Assembly: GCF_020073745.1 (NCBI RefSeq)
Contig: NZ_JAIRAU010000035.1
Location: forward strand, 1 to 64,000
From: Nannocystis pusilla
GTDB lineage: Bacteria > Myxococcota_A > Polyangia > Nannocystales > Nannocystaceae
Direction: 5' to 3'
DNA length: 64,000 nt
Under the pieces are notes generated by a model, which saw nothing but the letters and a program-made list of their open reading frames with translations, ran no database searches and had not been told where the DNA came from. The translations under genes and the position numbers were made by a program. Each line of letters starts with the position of its first letter. Position 1 is the first letter of the stretch. Of this stretch, positions 18,362-27,135 are shown piece after piece.

Positions 18362-18473
18362 ACGCAGCGGCTCGCGCGGCGACCGCCGACGCCGATGAAT
18401 CACGGTGCAGTGATTCACCCCCCGGCGCGCCCCGGCCCGCGACGCGCGAGCCGCTGCGTCCTATGTACATAGG
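18361..18473. terminator. Nested inverted repeats between convergent genes
   Basis: The outer arms are an exact 18-bp inverted repeat (18361-18378 and 18443-18460). They enclose an exact 8-bp hairpin TGAATCAC-ggtgca-GTGATTCA (18396-18417). Directly after them is a 14-bp perfect palindrome CCTATGTACATAGG (18460-18473). The position between two convergent stop codons suggests a bidirectional terminator; the size and symmetry would also fit a MITE-like remnant. Confidence 0.6.
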
Positions 18474-18518
18474 CGGCGCGACCGAAGTCCGCCGCGGCGG
18501 GGTCGCGCCGCGCGCCCG

Positions 18519-19064
18519 TCAGCGCGACGGCGGCACGACGTAGCGCAGCTCGATCATCCCGCGCGGGAATCGGGTCACCGCGGTGAGCTCGAGCGGCCCC
18601 GGCAGCGCCGCCGGCAGGAGCGGCGCCCCGGCGCCGAGCACCACCGGGATCACCGCGAGCCAGATCTCCTCGAGCAGGCCGCGGCGGGCGAACTGCGCCA
18701 CCAGGTTGCCGCCGCCGACCAGCCAGATGTGCTTGCCCGCGGCGGCGCGCACCATCTCCTCGTGCACCGCGCCGACGTCGTCCGCGGTGAAGCGGATGTC
18801 GGCGCCCGGGAAGCCCGGCAGCGTGCGGTGCGTGAACACCCACGTCGGGATGCCGACGTACGGCCACTCCTTGAGCCCCTCGCCGAGGATGAACTCGTAG
18901 GTCGCCGCGCCCATCGCCAGCGCGCCGACGCCGGCGAGGAATGTCTTGTAGTGAGCCTCGACGCCCTCGACGTCGTTGAACTGAAACAACCATTGCAGGC
19001 CGCCCTCGGCGTCGGCGATGAAGCCGTCGATGCTGGCCGCCACGAAGTACTGGGTTCGCGTCAT
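18519..19064 (-). CDS. RibD C-terminal / dihydrofolate-reductase-like protein
   Basis: A 181-aa protein of the RibD C-terminal (DHFR-like) fold: YFVAASIDGFIAD at the N-terminus, LAMGAATYEFIL, KHIWLVGGGNLVAQF (the NADPH-binding GGG segment) and the late strand ELRYVV. The family is used for various flavin- or pterin-like reductions and the true substrate is usually unknown. The ATG at 19064 is the family start; longer forms would run across the operator-like palindrome. It is divergent from a WYL regulator with a shared 62-bp control region and is presumably its target. Confidence 0.85.
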   Translation of the reverse strand: MTRTQYFVAASIDGFIADAEGGLQWLFQFNDVEGVEAHYKTFLAGVGALAMGAATYEFILGEGLKEWPYVGIPTWVFTHRTLPGFPGADIRFTADDVGAVHEEMVRAAAGKHIWLVGGGNLVAQFARRGLLEEIWLAVIPVVLGAGAPLLPAALPGPLELTAVTRFPRGMIELRYVVPPSR

Positions 19065-19086
19065 GAGAAGAGCGTGGCGCGAGACC

Positions 19087-19103
19087 CTGACAGGACCTGT
19101 CAG
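19087..19103. promoter_or_regulatory. Perfect operator-like palindrome CTGACAGG-A-CCTGTCAG
   Basis: An exact 8+1+8 inverted repeat. It is 22 bp from the RibD-like start codon on the minus strand and 23 bp from the regulator start codon on the plus strand. The symmetric position suggests that the WYL/HTH regulator binds here and controls both genes. The sequence is seen directly; the binding is inferred. Confidence 0.7.
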
Positions 19104-19126
19104 CAATTTTCCGGCATCATGCGCGC

Positions 19127-20092
19127 ATGCGGTCGAGCCGGCTCCTCGCGTTGCTCCTCGTGCTCCAGCGGCGCCGGCGGGCCACCGCCGCCGAGCTCGC
19201 CGAGGAGCTCGAGGTCTCGGTGCGCACGCTCTACCGCGACGTCGCCGCGCTGGTGGCCGCCGGTTTCCCGCTGTGGACCGAGCCGGGCCCGCACGGCGGG
19301 ATCCGCCTGGTCGAGGGCTGGCGCACGCGGCTCGACGGTCTCACCGCGGAGGAGGCGAGCGCGCTGTCCCTCTCGGGCGCGCCGCAGGCGGTCGCCGACC
19401 TCGGCCTCGGCGCGGTGGCCCTGTCGGCCCGCGCCAAGCTCGACGCCACGCTGCCCGCGGAGCTGCGCGACCGGGCCGGGCGGATCCGGCAGCGCTTCCT
19501 GCTCGACGCGCCGGCCTGGTTCGCGCGACCCGAGCCGCTCGCGGCGCTGCCCGCCGTGGCGACCGCGGTGTGGGAGAGCCGCAAGCTCGAGCTGCGCCAC
19601 GGCGGACGCCCGACGAGCCGCCGTGTCGACCCGCTCGGGCTCGTCCTCAAGGCCGGCACCTGGTACCTGATCGCGCGCTCGCGCGGCGACATCCGCACCT
19701 ACCGGGTCGGCCGCATCGATCGCGCCGAATTGCTCGCCGAGGCCTTCGTGCGGCCCGACGAGTTCGACCTCGCCGCGTGGTGGACCGCGTCGTCGGCGGC
19801 GTTCGATCAATCCCTGCTCGTCTATCCCTGCCGCGTCCGCCTGTCGCCCGCGGCCCAGAAGGCGCTGCCGCGCGTGGTCCCCCACGACGCCGTCCGCCGC
19901 ATGCTCGCCGACGCAGGCCCTCCCGACGCCGAGGGCTGGCGCGAGCTCGACCTCCTGCTCGAGGGCGAGGAGGTCGCGGCCGACCAGCTCTCCGGCCTCG
20001 GCGGCGGCGTCGAGGTGCTCGCGCCCGCCGAGCTGCGCCGCCGCCTGCACCTCGTCGGGATCGAGATGGCGCGCCGCAATCACCCGTGCTGA
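19127..20092 (+). CDS. HTH/WYL-domain transcriptional regulator (YafY/DeoR-like)
   Basis: A 321-aa regulator. The N-terminal winged helix (~1-60) reads RLLALLLVLQRRRRATAAELAEELEVSVRTLYRDVAAL, the HTH-11 signature. The middle is the WYL domain, with HGGRPTSRRVDPLGLVLKAGTWYLIARSRGDIRTYRVGRI (the W-Y-L core is TWYLIA). The C-terminal ~110 residues are the WCX extension. These proteins are ligand-responsive regulators, often next to the enzyme they control. Here the divergent neighbour is a RibD-like reductase, with a perfect palindrome midway. Confidence 0.9.
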   Translation: MRSSRLLALLLVLQRRRRATAAELAEELEVSVRTLYRDVAALVAAGFPLWTEPGPHGGIRLVEGWRTRLDGLTAEEASALSLSGAPQAVADLGLGAVALSARAKLDATLPAELRDRAGRIRQRFLLDAPAWFARPEPLAALPAVATAVWESRKLELRHGGRPTSRRVDPLGLVLKAGTWYLIARSRGDIRTYRVGRIDRAELLAEAFVRPDEFDLAAWWTASSAAFDQSLLVYPCRVRLSPAAQKALPRVVPHDAVRRMLADAGPPDAEGWRELDLLLEGEEVAADQLSGLGGGVEVLAPAELRRRLHLVGIEMARRNHPC

Positions 20093-20163
20093 CCGGCGCC
20101 ACGGACGAGGTGCGGCGCCGCGGCGGCCTTGCTACCCTCGCGCCCCTTCGGAGGGCAGCACGC

Positions 20164-21539
20164 ATGGAAAGATTCGACATCGATCAGGCGACCGCGGGGG
20201 AGACCGCCCGCGCCGTCGCCGACGGCACGATCTCGGCGCTCGAGGCCTGCGAGGCGGCGATCGCCCGCATCGAGGCGCGCGACGACTCGGTCCACGCGGT
20301 GGTCGTCCGCGACTTCGCGCGCGCGCGCGCGCGGCGGCGCGGGCGTTCGACGCGGCGGGGGGCGACCGGCGCCGCTTCCCGCTCGCCGGCGTGCCGATGA
20401 CGGTCAAGGAGTCCAACGACCTCGCCGGCCTGCCGACCACCTGGGGCTTCGCCGAATTCAAGGCCCTGCCGGTCGTCGCCGATTCGGTCGCGGTGGCGCG
20501 GCTCAAGGCGGCCGGCGCGATCGTCCTCGGCAAGACCAATGTGCCGGTCGGGCTGGGCGACTGGCAGGCCGCCAACCCGGTCTACGGGCGCACGCTCCAC
20601 CCCTACGACGCCACGCGCACGCCCGGCGGCTCGTCCGGCGGGGCCGCGGCGGCGCTGGCGGCCGGCATGGTGCCGCTCGAGCTCGGGTCCGACATCGGCG
20701 GATCGATCCGCGTGCCGGCGCACCTGTGCGGCGTGTTCGGCCACAAGCCGACCTACGGGATCGTGCCGATGACCGGGCACTCGTTCCCGGGCACGAACGG
20801 GGCCGAGCCCGAGCTCGCGGTGGTCGGGCCGATGGCTCGCAGCGCCGCCGACCTCGCGCTCGCGCTCGCGGCGATCGCCGGCCCGGGCGACGATTCGGCG
20901 TATCGCCTGGAGCTGCCGCCGCCGCGTCACCGCGTGCTCTCGGAGCACCGCGTGCTCGTGCTCGACGCCCACCCGAACGCGGCCACCGACGCCAGCGTGC
21001 GCGAGCCGATCGCCGCGCTCGCCGAGGGGCTCGCCCGCGCAGGCGTGACGGTGCTGCGCCGCCACGACGCCCTGCCCGACCTGGCGCAGGCCCACGCCGA
21101 TTACCGCGAGATGCTGCTGCCGATCATGACGCGCGGCACGCCGAACGCCGCGCCCGTGAACGCGCACGTGTGGATGGCGCTCAAGGACGCGCAGGCGCGG
21201 CTGGTCCGGCAGTGGCGGGCGCTGTTCGCCGAGGTCGACGTGGTCCTCACCCCGCCGTTCGGCGTCACCGCGTTCCCGCACGACGACCGCCCGGACTGGG
21301 CGGCGCGCCGCCTCGTCATCGACGGCGCCGAGACGCCCTTCGGCGTGCAGCTGGCGTGGCCCGGCGTCGCCACGTACCCCGGCCTGCCCGCCACCGCGGT
21401 GCCGCTGGGCTTGACGCGCGAGGGCCTGCCGACCGGCGTGCAGGTCATCGGCGCGCCGTTCGCCGACCTCACGACGCTCGGCTTCGCGGGCCTGCTCGAG
21501 CAAGCCGGCCTGGCCGCCGCCCCGCGCCCGCCGCGGTGA
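20164..21539 (+). pseudogene. Amidase (amidase-signature family), frameshifted in a CG repeat
   Basis: The N-terminal ~55 residues (start 20164, preceded by GGAGGG) run in one frame to the alternating CG tract at 20316-20333. The rest, beginning in PLAGVPMTVKESND and carrying the catalytic Lys, GGSSGGAAAALAAG with the Ser/cis-Ser pair and LGSDIGGSIRVPA, lies in another frame to 21539. Removing one CG unit joins the two exactly (DFARARAAARAFDAAGG...FPLAGVP), giving a normal amidase of ~458 aa. The enzyme would hydrolyse amides such as aryl or alkyl carboxamides. The break is a true inactivation, a slippage-controlled switch, or a sequencing error; sequence alone cannot tell. Confidence 0.85.
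20316..20333. repeat. (CG)9 dinucleotide tract at the frameshift
   Basis: Eighteen strictly alternating C/G bases inside the amidase gene. Eight units restore the frame; nine break it. Confidence 0.85.
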
Positions 21540-21545
21540 TTCATC

Positions 21546-21563
21546 ATATGTCCCTCGGGACAT
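21546..21563. repeat. 18-bp palindromic element after the amidase
   Basis: ATATGTCC-CTCG-GGACAT begins 7 bp after the amidase stop. ATGTCCC and GGGACAT form a perfect 7-bp stem. It lies between the convergent amidase and LRR-like genes. It is the only clear copy I found between 8.3 and 38.6 kb. Confidence 0.7.
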
Positions 21564-21776
21564 TCATCATTCATGACACGAGCGCCCCGGGCCGGGGGCG
21601 CTCCTGTCGTTCACCCCCGCCGCATTCGCGGTGGTGCGACGGCGCCGCCGAATGGAGCAACCGGCGCACCCCGCTTCCTCGGTGATTTCGGCGCGCCTGT
21701 TTCGCCGCCTGCAGCATCCGTCTGGACCGCGGCGGACTCCGTCGGCGCCCTCGCGGTCGGGAGCGCGACGCTGCGA

Positions 21777-23327
21777 TCACTCGCAGGCGCCCTGACAGCA
21801 GTCCTCGTCGGTGAAATCGGCGCAGACGTACGGCTGGTCGCACTCGCCGTCGCCGTTCCACGGGCACGGGTCGAGCGGCGGGCCGCTGTCCTTGTTGCCG
21901 GCGACCTTGCGGTCGCCGGCGACCTCGATCGTGTCGGCCCAGGCGACCGCGTCGGCCTGCGGCAGCGCGGGATTGACGACGACCACCAGCCGCCCGCCGA
22001 TGCTCTTCAACCCCGCGAGGTCGTCCAGGCCCGGCAACGACGCGTTGTCACCGATGTACACGTCACCCGTCACCTCGGCGAGCCCCGACAGCTCCGGCAT
22101 GTCGACCAGCGCGTCGTTGTGGTACAGCCGCAGCGACTCGAGCGAGGTCACGCCGGCCAGCAGCGTCAGGTCGACCAGCTCACTGTTGAGGAAGAGATCG
22201 ACGTGACCGAGCTGCTGCAGCGCCGGCAGCGGCGCGAGGTCGGTGAATTTGCTGTAGCTGACGGTCAACGAGCCCAGATGAGTGAGCGACACCAGCGGCG
22301 ACAGATCGTCGAAGGGCGCGCTCGAGATGTCGAGACCCCCGAGAGTCTGCAAATTCGCGAGCGCGCCGATGTCGACGAGGTTGTAATTTCCGACGAACCT
22401 GAGCGAACCACGCACGTGCGTCAGCGACTCGAGCCCCGCGAGGCTGGTGAGCGGGTTGCTCTCGAGGGCGACGCCGTGGAGCTCGGACACGCCGGCGAAC
22501 ACGCCGAGGTCGGCGACCGCGGTGTTCGTCAGCGCGAAGTCGATCGCGTCGTGCCAGTGGACCATGAGCCCGTCGAGCGAGTTCAGATGTTGCAGATAGG
22601 CGAACCACACCAGCGCCGGCTCGCCGCCGGGCTCGCCGATGGTGGTGAGGGACTCGAGCCCGTGGAGGTCGGTGATGAAGAGGTTGTCGAGCTGAAGCCC
22701 GGCACCGACGCGCTCCAGGCCGCGCAGGCCGGCCAGGTCGGACAGGCCATCGCAACCCGAGACCCGCAGGCGCCCGCCGATCTGCGTGATGTTGTGGAGG
22801 CCCTCGAGCGTGTCGATGCGGTTGAAGCCGACGATGGCAACGGACCCCGGGACCTCGGTGAGGTTGGAGAACGTCAGCAGATGGGCGACCTCGACGTTCG
22901 TCAGCTCGAGCCCGCCGACGTGCTCGAGCGCGGCGAAGGCGTCGAGCGAGGTGAGCATCGACTCGAGAGCGTGCGTGTACCCGCCGACGGTCAGCCTGCC
23001 GGCGATCCGGCGCACGCCCGCGAGCGGTGCGAGGTCGGTGACATCGCGCCCCACGGTGACGTCGCCGGGAAATTCGGCGCAGCCGGCCACCGCGACGACG
23101 TCGTCCTGCGTCTTCAGGAAAACGTCGCTCTCGGGGCACTCGCCCACCGGAGGCGACGAGGTCGTGCCGCCCGCCTCGCCCGTCAGCGTGGTGGCGTCGT
23201 CCGTCGTCGTCGTCGGCGCCGCGCCCGTGGTGGTCGTCGTCCCGGTCTCGCTCGTGGTGCCGGCGTCGCCTCCGAGCGGCGGCGGCGTACAGGCGACCAA
23301 CAGAGCGACGGCATTCGACCAGCGCAT
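21777..23327 (-). CDS. Leucine-rich / L-domain-like repeat lipoprotein
   Basis: A 516-aa lipoprotein with lipobox LLVAC at residues 9-13 and a Thr/Ser/Gly spacer to ~60. About fourteen ~22-24-residue repeats follow, of the form L-x-x-L-x-x-L-x-x-I/V-G-x-L-x-V/I (for example GLSDLAGLRGLERVG, LTDLH-type, LGGLDISSAPFDDLSPLVSL). They resemble receptor-L-domain or SDS22-like parallel beta solenoids. The C-terminal ~35 residues are a Cys-rich acidic tail (GDGECDQPYVCADFTDEDCCQ). It is probably a surface recognition or adhesion protein. A cupin gene lies 103 bp upstream on the same strand. Confidence 0.82.
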   Translation of the reverse strand: MRWSNAVALLVACTPPPLGGDAGTTSETGTTTTTGAAPTTTTDDATTLTGEAGGTTSSPPVGECPESDVFLKTQDDVVAVAGCAEFPGDVTVGRDVTDLAPLAGVRRIAGRLTVGGYTHALESMLTSLDAFAALEHVGGLELTNVEVAHLLTFSNLTEVPGSVAIVGFNRIDTLEGLHNITQIGGRLRVSGCDGLSDLAGLRGLERVGAGLQLDNLFITDLHGLESLTTIGEPGGEPALVWFAYLQHLNSLDGLMVHWHDAIDFALTNTAVADLGVFAGVSELHGVALESNPLTSLAGLESLTHVRGSLRFVGNYNLVDIGALANLQTLGGLDISSAPFDDLSPLVSLTHLGSLTVSYSKFTDLAPLPALQQLGHVDLFLNSELVDLTLLAGVTSLESLRLYHNDALVDMPELSGLAEVTGDVYIGDNASLPGLDDLAGLKSIGGRLVVVVNPALPQADAVAWADTIEVAGDRKVAGNKDSGPPLDPCPWNGDGECDQPYVCADFTDEDCCQGACE

Positions 23328-23430
23328 GCGTCTTCAGGCTACCGCCGCACGCATGCGGCGTCCAGGCCCCTCAGCTTGCGCGCGGTGTCCCGCACGAACG
23401 TGGCGACGTGCCCGGCGGCCGCCTCGTGCA

Positions 23431-23796
23431 TCAGCCCGTCGCCGATGATTCGCCTGCCGGTGTCGCCTTGACGATCAAGTATCGCAGCGGCGCGTCGGTC
23501 CGCTCGTTGCGCAGCTCGAGCGACGAGCGGAACGGCAAGAACACCACCGAGCCCGGACCGAACGGCAGCACACGTCCATCGACGATCGCCTCGCCGCAGC
23601 CGGTCAGGCCGATCACGATCTCCGAGTCGCGCTGCTGCACGTGCCGGCCGACGTGGCCGCCCGCCGCGAGCACGCACGACAGCACCGACGTGAACGGCGG
23701 CGCGCTCTGCCCGGCGAGCAGGTCCCAGACGAGGACCTCGCCGTGACCGCCGAACAGATCTTGCCGCTGCGAGGGTGGGCCGTGACCGATCTTCAT
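23431..23796 (-). CDS. Small cupin-domain protein
   Basis: A 121-aa single-domain cupin. The ATG at 23796 is the start that keeps only cupin sequence. Motif 1 appears as GGHVGRHVQQRDSEIVIGLTGCGEAIVDG and motif 2 as PFGPGSVVFLPFRSSLELRNE. The first motif keeps two His and the Glu of the usual metal triad (HxxxxxE-like); the second lacks the usual His, so metal binding is uncertain. Possible roles are small-molecule sensing or isomerase/dioxygenase-like chemistry. The nearest same-strand neighbour is the LRR-like lipoprotein; no clear functional link. Confidence 0.75.
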   Translation of the reverse strand: MKIGHGPPSQRQDLFGGHGEVLVWDLLAGQSAPPFTSVLSCVLAAGGHVGRHVQQRDSEIVIGLTGCGEAIVDGRVLPFGPGSVVFLPFRSSLELRNERTDAPLRYLIVKATPAGESSATG

Positions 23797-23884
23797 GAAG
23801 GCGAGCGTAACACCGACTCGCAACTCGAGCGTGCCCCGGCGAGCGCGAAGAAACGGGCCCGCTCGCCGAGGCCGACCGCCGGCG

Positions 23885-24532
23885 TCAACGACGACGACGG
23901 CGGACCCATAGCAGCGCCGCCGCCACGAGCGGCCAGCTCGCGCGCTCCGCTCCCAGCGAGCAACCCCGTGTGTCGAGCGCCGGCGGCTCCTCCGGCTCGC
24001 GCCTCTTCTGACACTCCGAGAGATCGCGCATCACCGGCCGCTGCGGCACCTTGGCGAGGAGGCGGTCGCGCAGGCCCTGGAAGTGTGCGACGTACTCCTG
24101 CTCGTCGCTGCGTTGCCGCGCCTGGAGCTTCACCTGTGCGAACGCGAGGAGCTCGTCGGCGGCCGCGAGCACGCGGCGATTGTCGTAGCTGGGCATGCAG
24201 TCGAACGACTGCTCGTAGGCGTCCACGGCCTCCTCGACCATCGTCGGCGCCTTGCCGACGTGCTCCGGCATGGATTCGAGGAGGCTGTACACCCCGTGGT
24301 CGAGGACGGCGGCGATGCGCGCGTACTCCCGCGACACCCTGCCCCGCGCGTCCATGTCGCTCTCGAGCACGCCGCCGCACCAGCCCTCGCCCTTCAGCGC
24401 CTCTCTGCGGGAGGATGCGCGCTGAAACACCTTCTTCCAGTCGATCTCCTTGGCGGCCGCCGCCGCGGCTTCGGTCGAGGCGAATACCGCGAGAGCGACG
24501 ACGATGAACAGCCCGTGGACGTATCGAATCAT
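23885..24532 (-). CDS. MYXO-CTERM secreted protein, last gene of the kinase/disulfide unit
   Basis: A 215-aa protein with an N-terminal signal peptide (~1-27, ends in an Ala run) and a C-terminal CSLGAERASWPLVAAALLWVRRRRR-type tail: Cys, hydrophobic helix and five Arg. This is the MYXO-CTERM sorting signal. Between them is a helical domain with four cysteines (WCGG, DCMP, ECQ). Its ATG overlaps the stop of the upstream kinase gene (ATGA), so translation is coupled. No enzyme motif is seen. It could be a surface substrate or a reporter of the kinase and thiol system upstream. Confidence 0.8.
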   Translation of the reverse strand: MIRYVHGLFIVVALAVFASTEAAAAAAKEIDWKKVFQRASSRREALKGEGWCGGVLESDMDARGRVSREYARIAAVLDHGVYSLLESMPEHVGKAPTMVEEAVDAYEQSFDCMPSYDNRRVLAAADELLAFAQVKLQARQRSDEQEYVAHFQGLRDRLLAKVPQRPVMRDLSECQKRREPEEPPALDTRGCSLGAERASWPLVAAALLWVRRRRR

Positions 24533-26250
24533 AGCGGGAGCCTCACAATGGCGGTATGCGGCCCTGCTGCCTTGATGCCGGCGATCGATCGACCCACCAG
24601 GCCCTGCAGGGCTTTTTGGATGCACTTGCCCGGGATACTGTTCGCGTCGGTGACGACGCCGGTCCCGGTGATGCGACCCTGCGCGTCGGCCCAAATTTGC
24701 ACGGAGAAATCTTTCTCGAACGCGACCCTCTCTCCACATTTCGCAAATTGCTCCTTGTGCTTGCGGAGGAACTTCTGCACGAGCTGTTGCGCCGAGGCTT
24801 TCGGGTCGGGCGGCGGTTTCTTGGGCGGCCGCGGTTTGGCGGTCGACTCGCCGACCTTGGGCCTGAGAGACTCGTCACGTGGGCGTACGACGGACTTCGG
24901 CGACGAATTGCTCGTCATCTCCTCTGCGGCGTCGACGCTCGGTTCAGGCTCGGGCTTCGGCGCCGTCGGCAGTTGCTCGGGCTCCGGCGCCGTCGGCAGC
25001 GGAGCCTCGATGTTCGGCGCGTTCGCCAGCAGAGGCTCGGACGGCGACACGGGCCCGGCCTCGGGGGTCTTGACCGGCGGGCGTTCGACCGGCGGCGCGT
25101 CGGGCTCGTCCGCCACCTCCAGGACCACCGCCGGCCCAGGCGACCGCGGCTTCGCCTCCGCCACCGGTCGCAAGAGCTCGCCCAGCACCCGCACCCCTGG
25201 CAGTTCGATCATCGCCATCGTCATGCACGACAGCGAGAACAACATAAAGCCGTGCGCCAGCATCAGTGCCCGGTGGAGCGCGCGCGGCAGCGCGTGCGGC
25301 GGCTCGGGCGGGTAATACGGGGCCGTCTTGGTGCCCGCGTCATGCTCCCGTGCCTCGCGCTCGGCGGCCTCGACCGCGCGCAGGGCGTCGGCGAGCCGTG
25401 CGGCGCTGGCCCAGCGAGCCGCGGCCTTCTTCTCCAGACAACGCAGGACGACGTGCTCGAGCTTGTCGGGTATGTCGACATCGGGGGCGATGAATCCCAT
25501 CGGCGGCGGCGGCTGCTTGCAGTGCTTCTCGAGCAGGTGCCATGGATCGTCGCCCTCGCCCAGCACGAACGGACGCCTCCCGGTGAGCAGCTGGTACATC
25601 ACCACCCCGAGGGAGTAGAGATCGCTGCGCGCGTCGACCTTCTCGCCGCGCGCCTGTTCGGGCGACGCGTACTCCGGGGTGAACGGGGCGCTCTCCGCGG
25701 TGCCCGTCCGCGGATGCGCCTGCGGATCGCGCGAAGCATCGACCGCCTTGGCGATCCCGAGGTCGAGCATCTTGACGAAATCCCCGGTCTGACCGCCGCG
25801 TCGCAGCAAGAAGACATTGCCGGGCTTGACGTCGCGATGGACCAGCCCCTGCCCGTGCATCGCCGCGAGAGCGCGGCAGATCTGCAGCGACAGCTCGACC
25901 ACCCGCAGCCAGGGCATCGGACCCGGCCGGTCGCTGAATTCTTGCGCCAGGCTCCTCCCCTCGAGGAACTCCATGACGAAGAACGGGATGCCGTCGTCCG
26001 TGATCCCGCGATCGCTGACGTCGGCCAGGTGCTCGTTCCGCACCTGCGCCGTCACCCGCGGCTCGAAGTGAAACCGCGCGACCATGCTGGTGTTGCTGCG
26101 CCACACCTCCTTGAGCACCTTGACGGCGACACGCTTGTGCAGCTCCTTATCGGTCGCCTCGTAGACGGTCGCCATCCCGCCCGAACCGATCTGCCGATGC
26201 AAGAGATAGCGATCTTTGACGAGGCGGCCGGAGAGATCTGGCTCGATCAT
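24529..26250 (-). CDS. Membrane Ser/Thr protein kinase with AgmX/TonB-like C-terminal domain
   Basis: A 573-aa Hanks-type kinase. The catalytic domain (~14-300) shows IGSGGMATVYEA (P-loop), VAVKVLK (Lys44), VHRDVKPGN (Asp140, Asn145), DLG in place of DFG (Asp163) and TPEYASPEQARG. A single transmembrane helix (~340-365) is followed by a Pro/Glu-rich linker. The extracytoplasmic C-terminus (~480-573: FLRKHKEQFAKCGERVAFEKDFSVQIWADAQGRI) resembles AgmX/PglI/TonB-type C-terminal domains common in myxobacteria. The gene sits in a same-strand unit with thiol-disulfide proteins and is coupled to the MYXO-CTERM gene. It presumably senses the periplasm and phosphorylates cytoplasmic targets. Confidence 0.92.
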   Translation of the reverse strand: MIEPDLSGRLVKDRYLLHRQIGSGGMATVYEATDKELHKRVAVKVLKEVWRSNTSMVARFHFEPRVTAQVRNEHLADVSDRGITDDGIPFFVMEFLEGRSLAQEFSDRPGPMPWLRVVELSLQICRALAAMHGQGLVHRDVKPGNVFLLRRGGQTGDFVKMLDLGIAKAVDASRDPQAHPRTGTAESAPFTPEYASPEQARGEKVDARSDLYSLGVVMYQLLTGRRPFVLGEGDDPWHLLEKHCKQPPPPMGFIAPDVDIPDKLEHVVLRCLEKKAAARWASAARLADALRAVEAAEREAREHDAGTKTAPYYPPEPPHALPRALHRALMLAHGFMLFSLSCMTMAMIELPGVRVLGELLRPVAEAKPRSPGPAVVLEVADEPDAPPVERPPVKTPEAGPVSPSEPLLANAPNIEAPLPTAPEPEQLPTAPKPEPEPSVDAAEEMTSNSSPKSVVRPRDESLRPKVGESTAKPRPPKKPPPDPKASAQQLVQKFLRKHKEQFAKCGERVAFEKDFSVQIWADAQGRITGTGVVTDANSIPGKCIQKALQGLVGRSIAGIKAAGPHTAIVRLPL

Positions 26251-26262
26251 GATCGTCGTCCT

Positions 26263-27114
26263 TTACGGGGCAGGGGGATTCTGGAAGCTCGTCTGAATGC
26301 AAAGGAGCCGGTGAAATGTGTGGCAATCTGCCGGCTGAAATGCGGACCATTTGCTGTCTTTCAGCGCTCCCTTCCCTATCCCCCCCGCCATCTTTTTGTT
26401 GCTTTCTGGTTCGGGGCATGAAGGCTTGTGCCACGAACCATCCGGCTTCGTCCAAGACCAAAACGTACTGTCGTCCTCGGATACATCCGCTCCCGTCTCA
26501 TCCTTGAGGATAGCGGAGAGGAGTTTCTTCTCCGGCTCTGAGAACCAGCCGCTCGTCAATCCATCCCAATCAGCCGCCACGACGCCTCCTCCGACGAGCT
26601 CGAATTGGAGCGAGTTTAGCTCGGCGTTCGCGCCGACACGCGACGCAGCGTGGGAAACCTCTGTGCTCAACCAAGCCTGGAAGGTGCCTTCGAGGCAGGC
26701 GTCCATTGCGAGGCTCTGGCACCGCCAATTCGCTCGATTTATCGCAAGTCCCTCATTGCCGAGGTTTTCGTTCTGCCCTTCCATCTTCCCGTTGAACTTG
26801 CCACTGGTCAAGAACATGAGTCGCCCAGCTTTATTGTCCCCCGTCGTCTCGGAGGTACCTCCCGACGACGAGTCTGACGTGCTCGTGCTCGTCTCGCTCG
26901 TGCTCGTCTCACCCGTGCTGGAGATCGACGCCACCATCCACATCGTCGAGTCCCCCGTGGTCACCTCGGTGATTCCCGTCGTTGTCGCGTCCGCACCGGT
27001 CGAGAGATCGATGCCCGCACCCGTGCTCGTGCCCGCACCACCGTCGTCCTGCAGGTACAAGCTGTTGCAACCGCACCCGAGGGAAAGAACAACCGTCAAA
27101 CTTCTGCTCGTCAT
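26263..27114 (-). CDS. DUF1554-like (C-type-lectin-fold) lipoprotein
   Basis: A 283-aa exported protein. The N-terminal signal contains LGCGCNSLY, so a lipobox is likely. A Thr/Ser/Asp spacer runs to ~95. The C-terminal ~185 residues read RLMFLTSGKFNGKM, GLAINRANWRCQSLAMDACLEGTFQAWLS and HTFHRLLCIQT, matching the DUF1554/endostatin-like fold in which GLxxAxxxCQxxA and FxAWLS are landmarks. Base composition and codon use are clearly AT-richer than the neighbouring genes (many AAA, ATT, TTT codons), suggesting recent acquisition or replacement inside the operon. It lies 12 bp upstream of the kinase start. Confidence 0.72.
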   Translation of the reverse strand: MTSRSLTVVLSLGCGCNSLYLQDDGGAGTSTGAGIDLSTGADATTTGITEVTTGDSTMWMVASISSTGETSTSETSTSTSDSSSGGTSETTGDNKAGRLMFLTSGKFNGKMEGQNENLGNEGLAINRANWRCQSLAMDACLEGTFQAWLSTEVSHAASRVGANAELNSLQFELVGGGVVAADWDGLTSGWFSEPEKKLLSAILKDETGADVSEDDSTFWSWTKPDGSWHKPSCPEPESNKKMAGGIGKGALKDSKWSAFQPADCHTFHRLLCIQTSFQNPPAP

Positions 27115-27135
27115 GGCGAATCCCTCACCTTCTCT

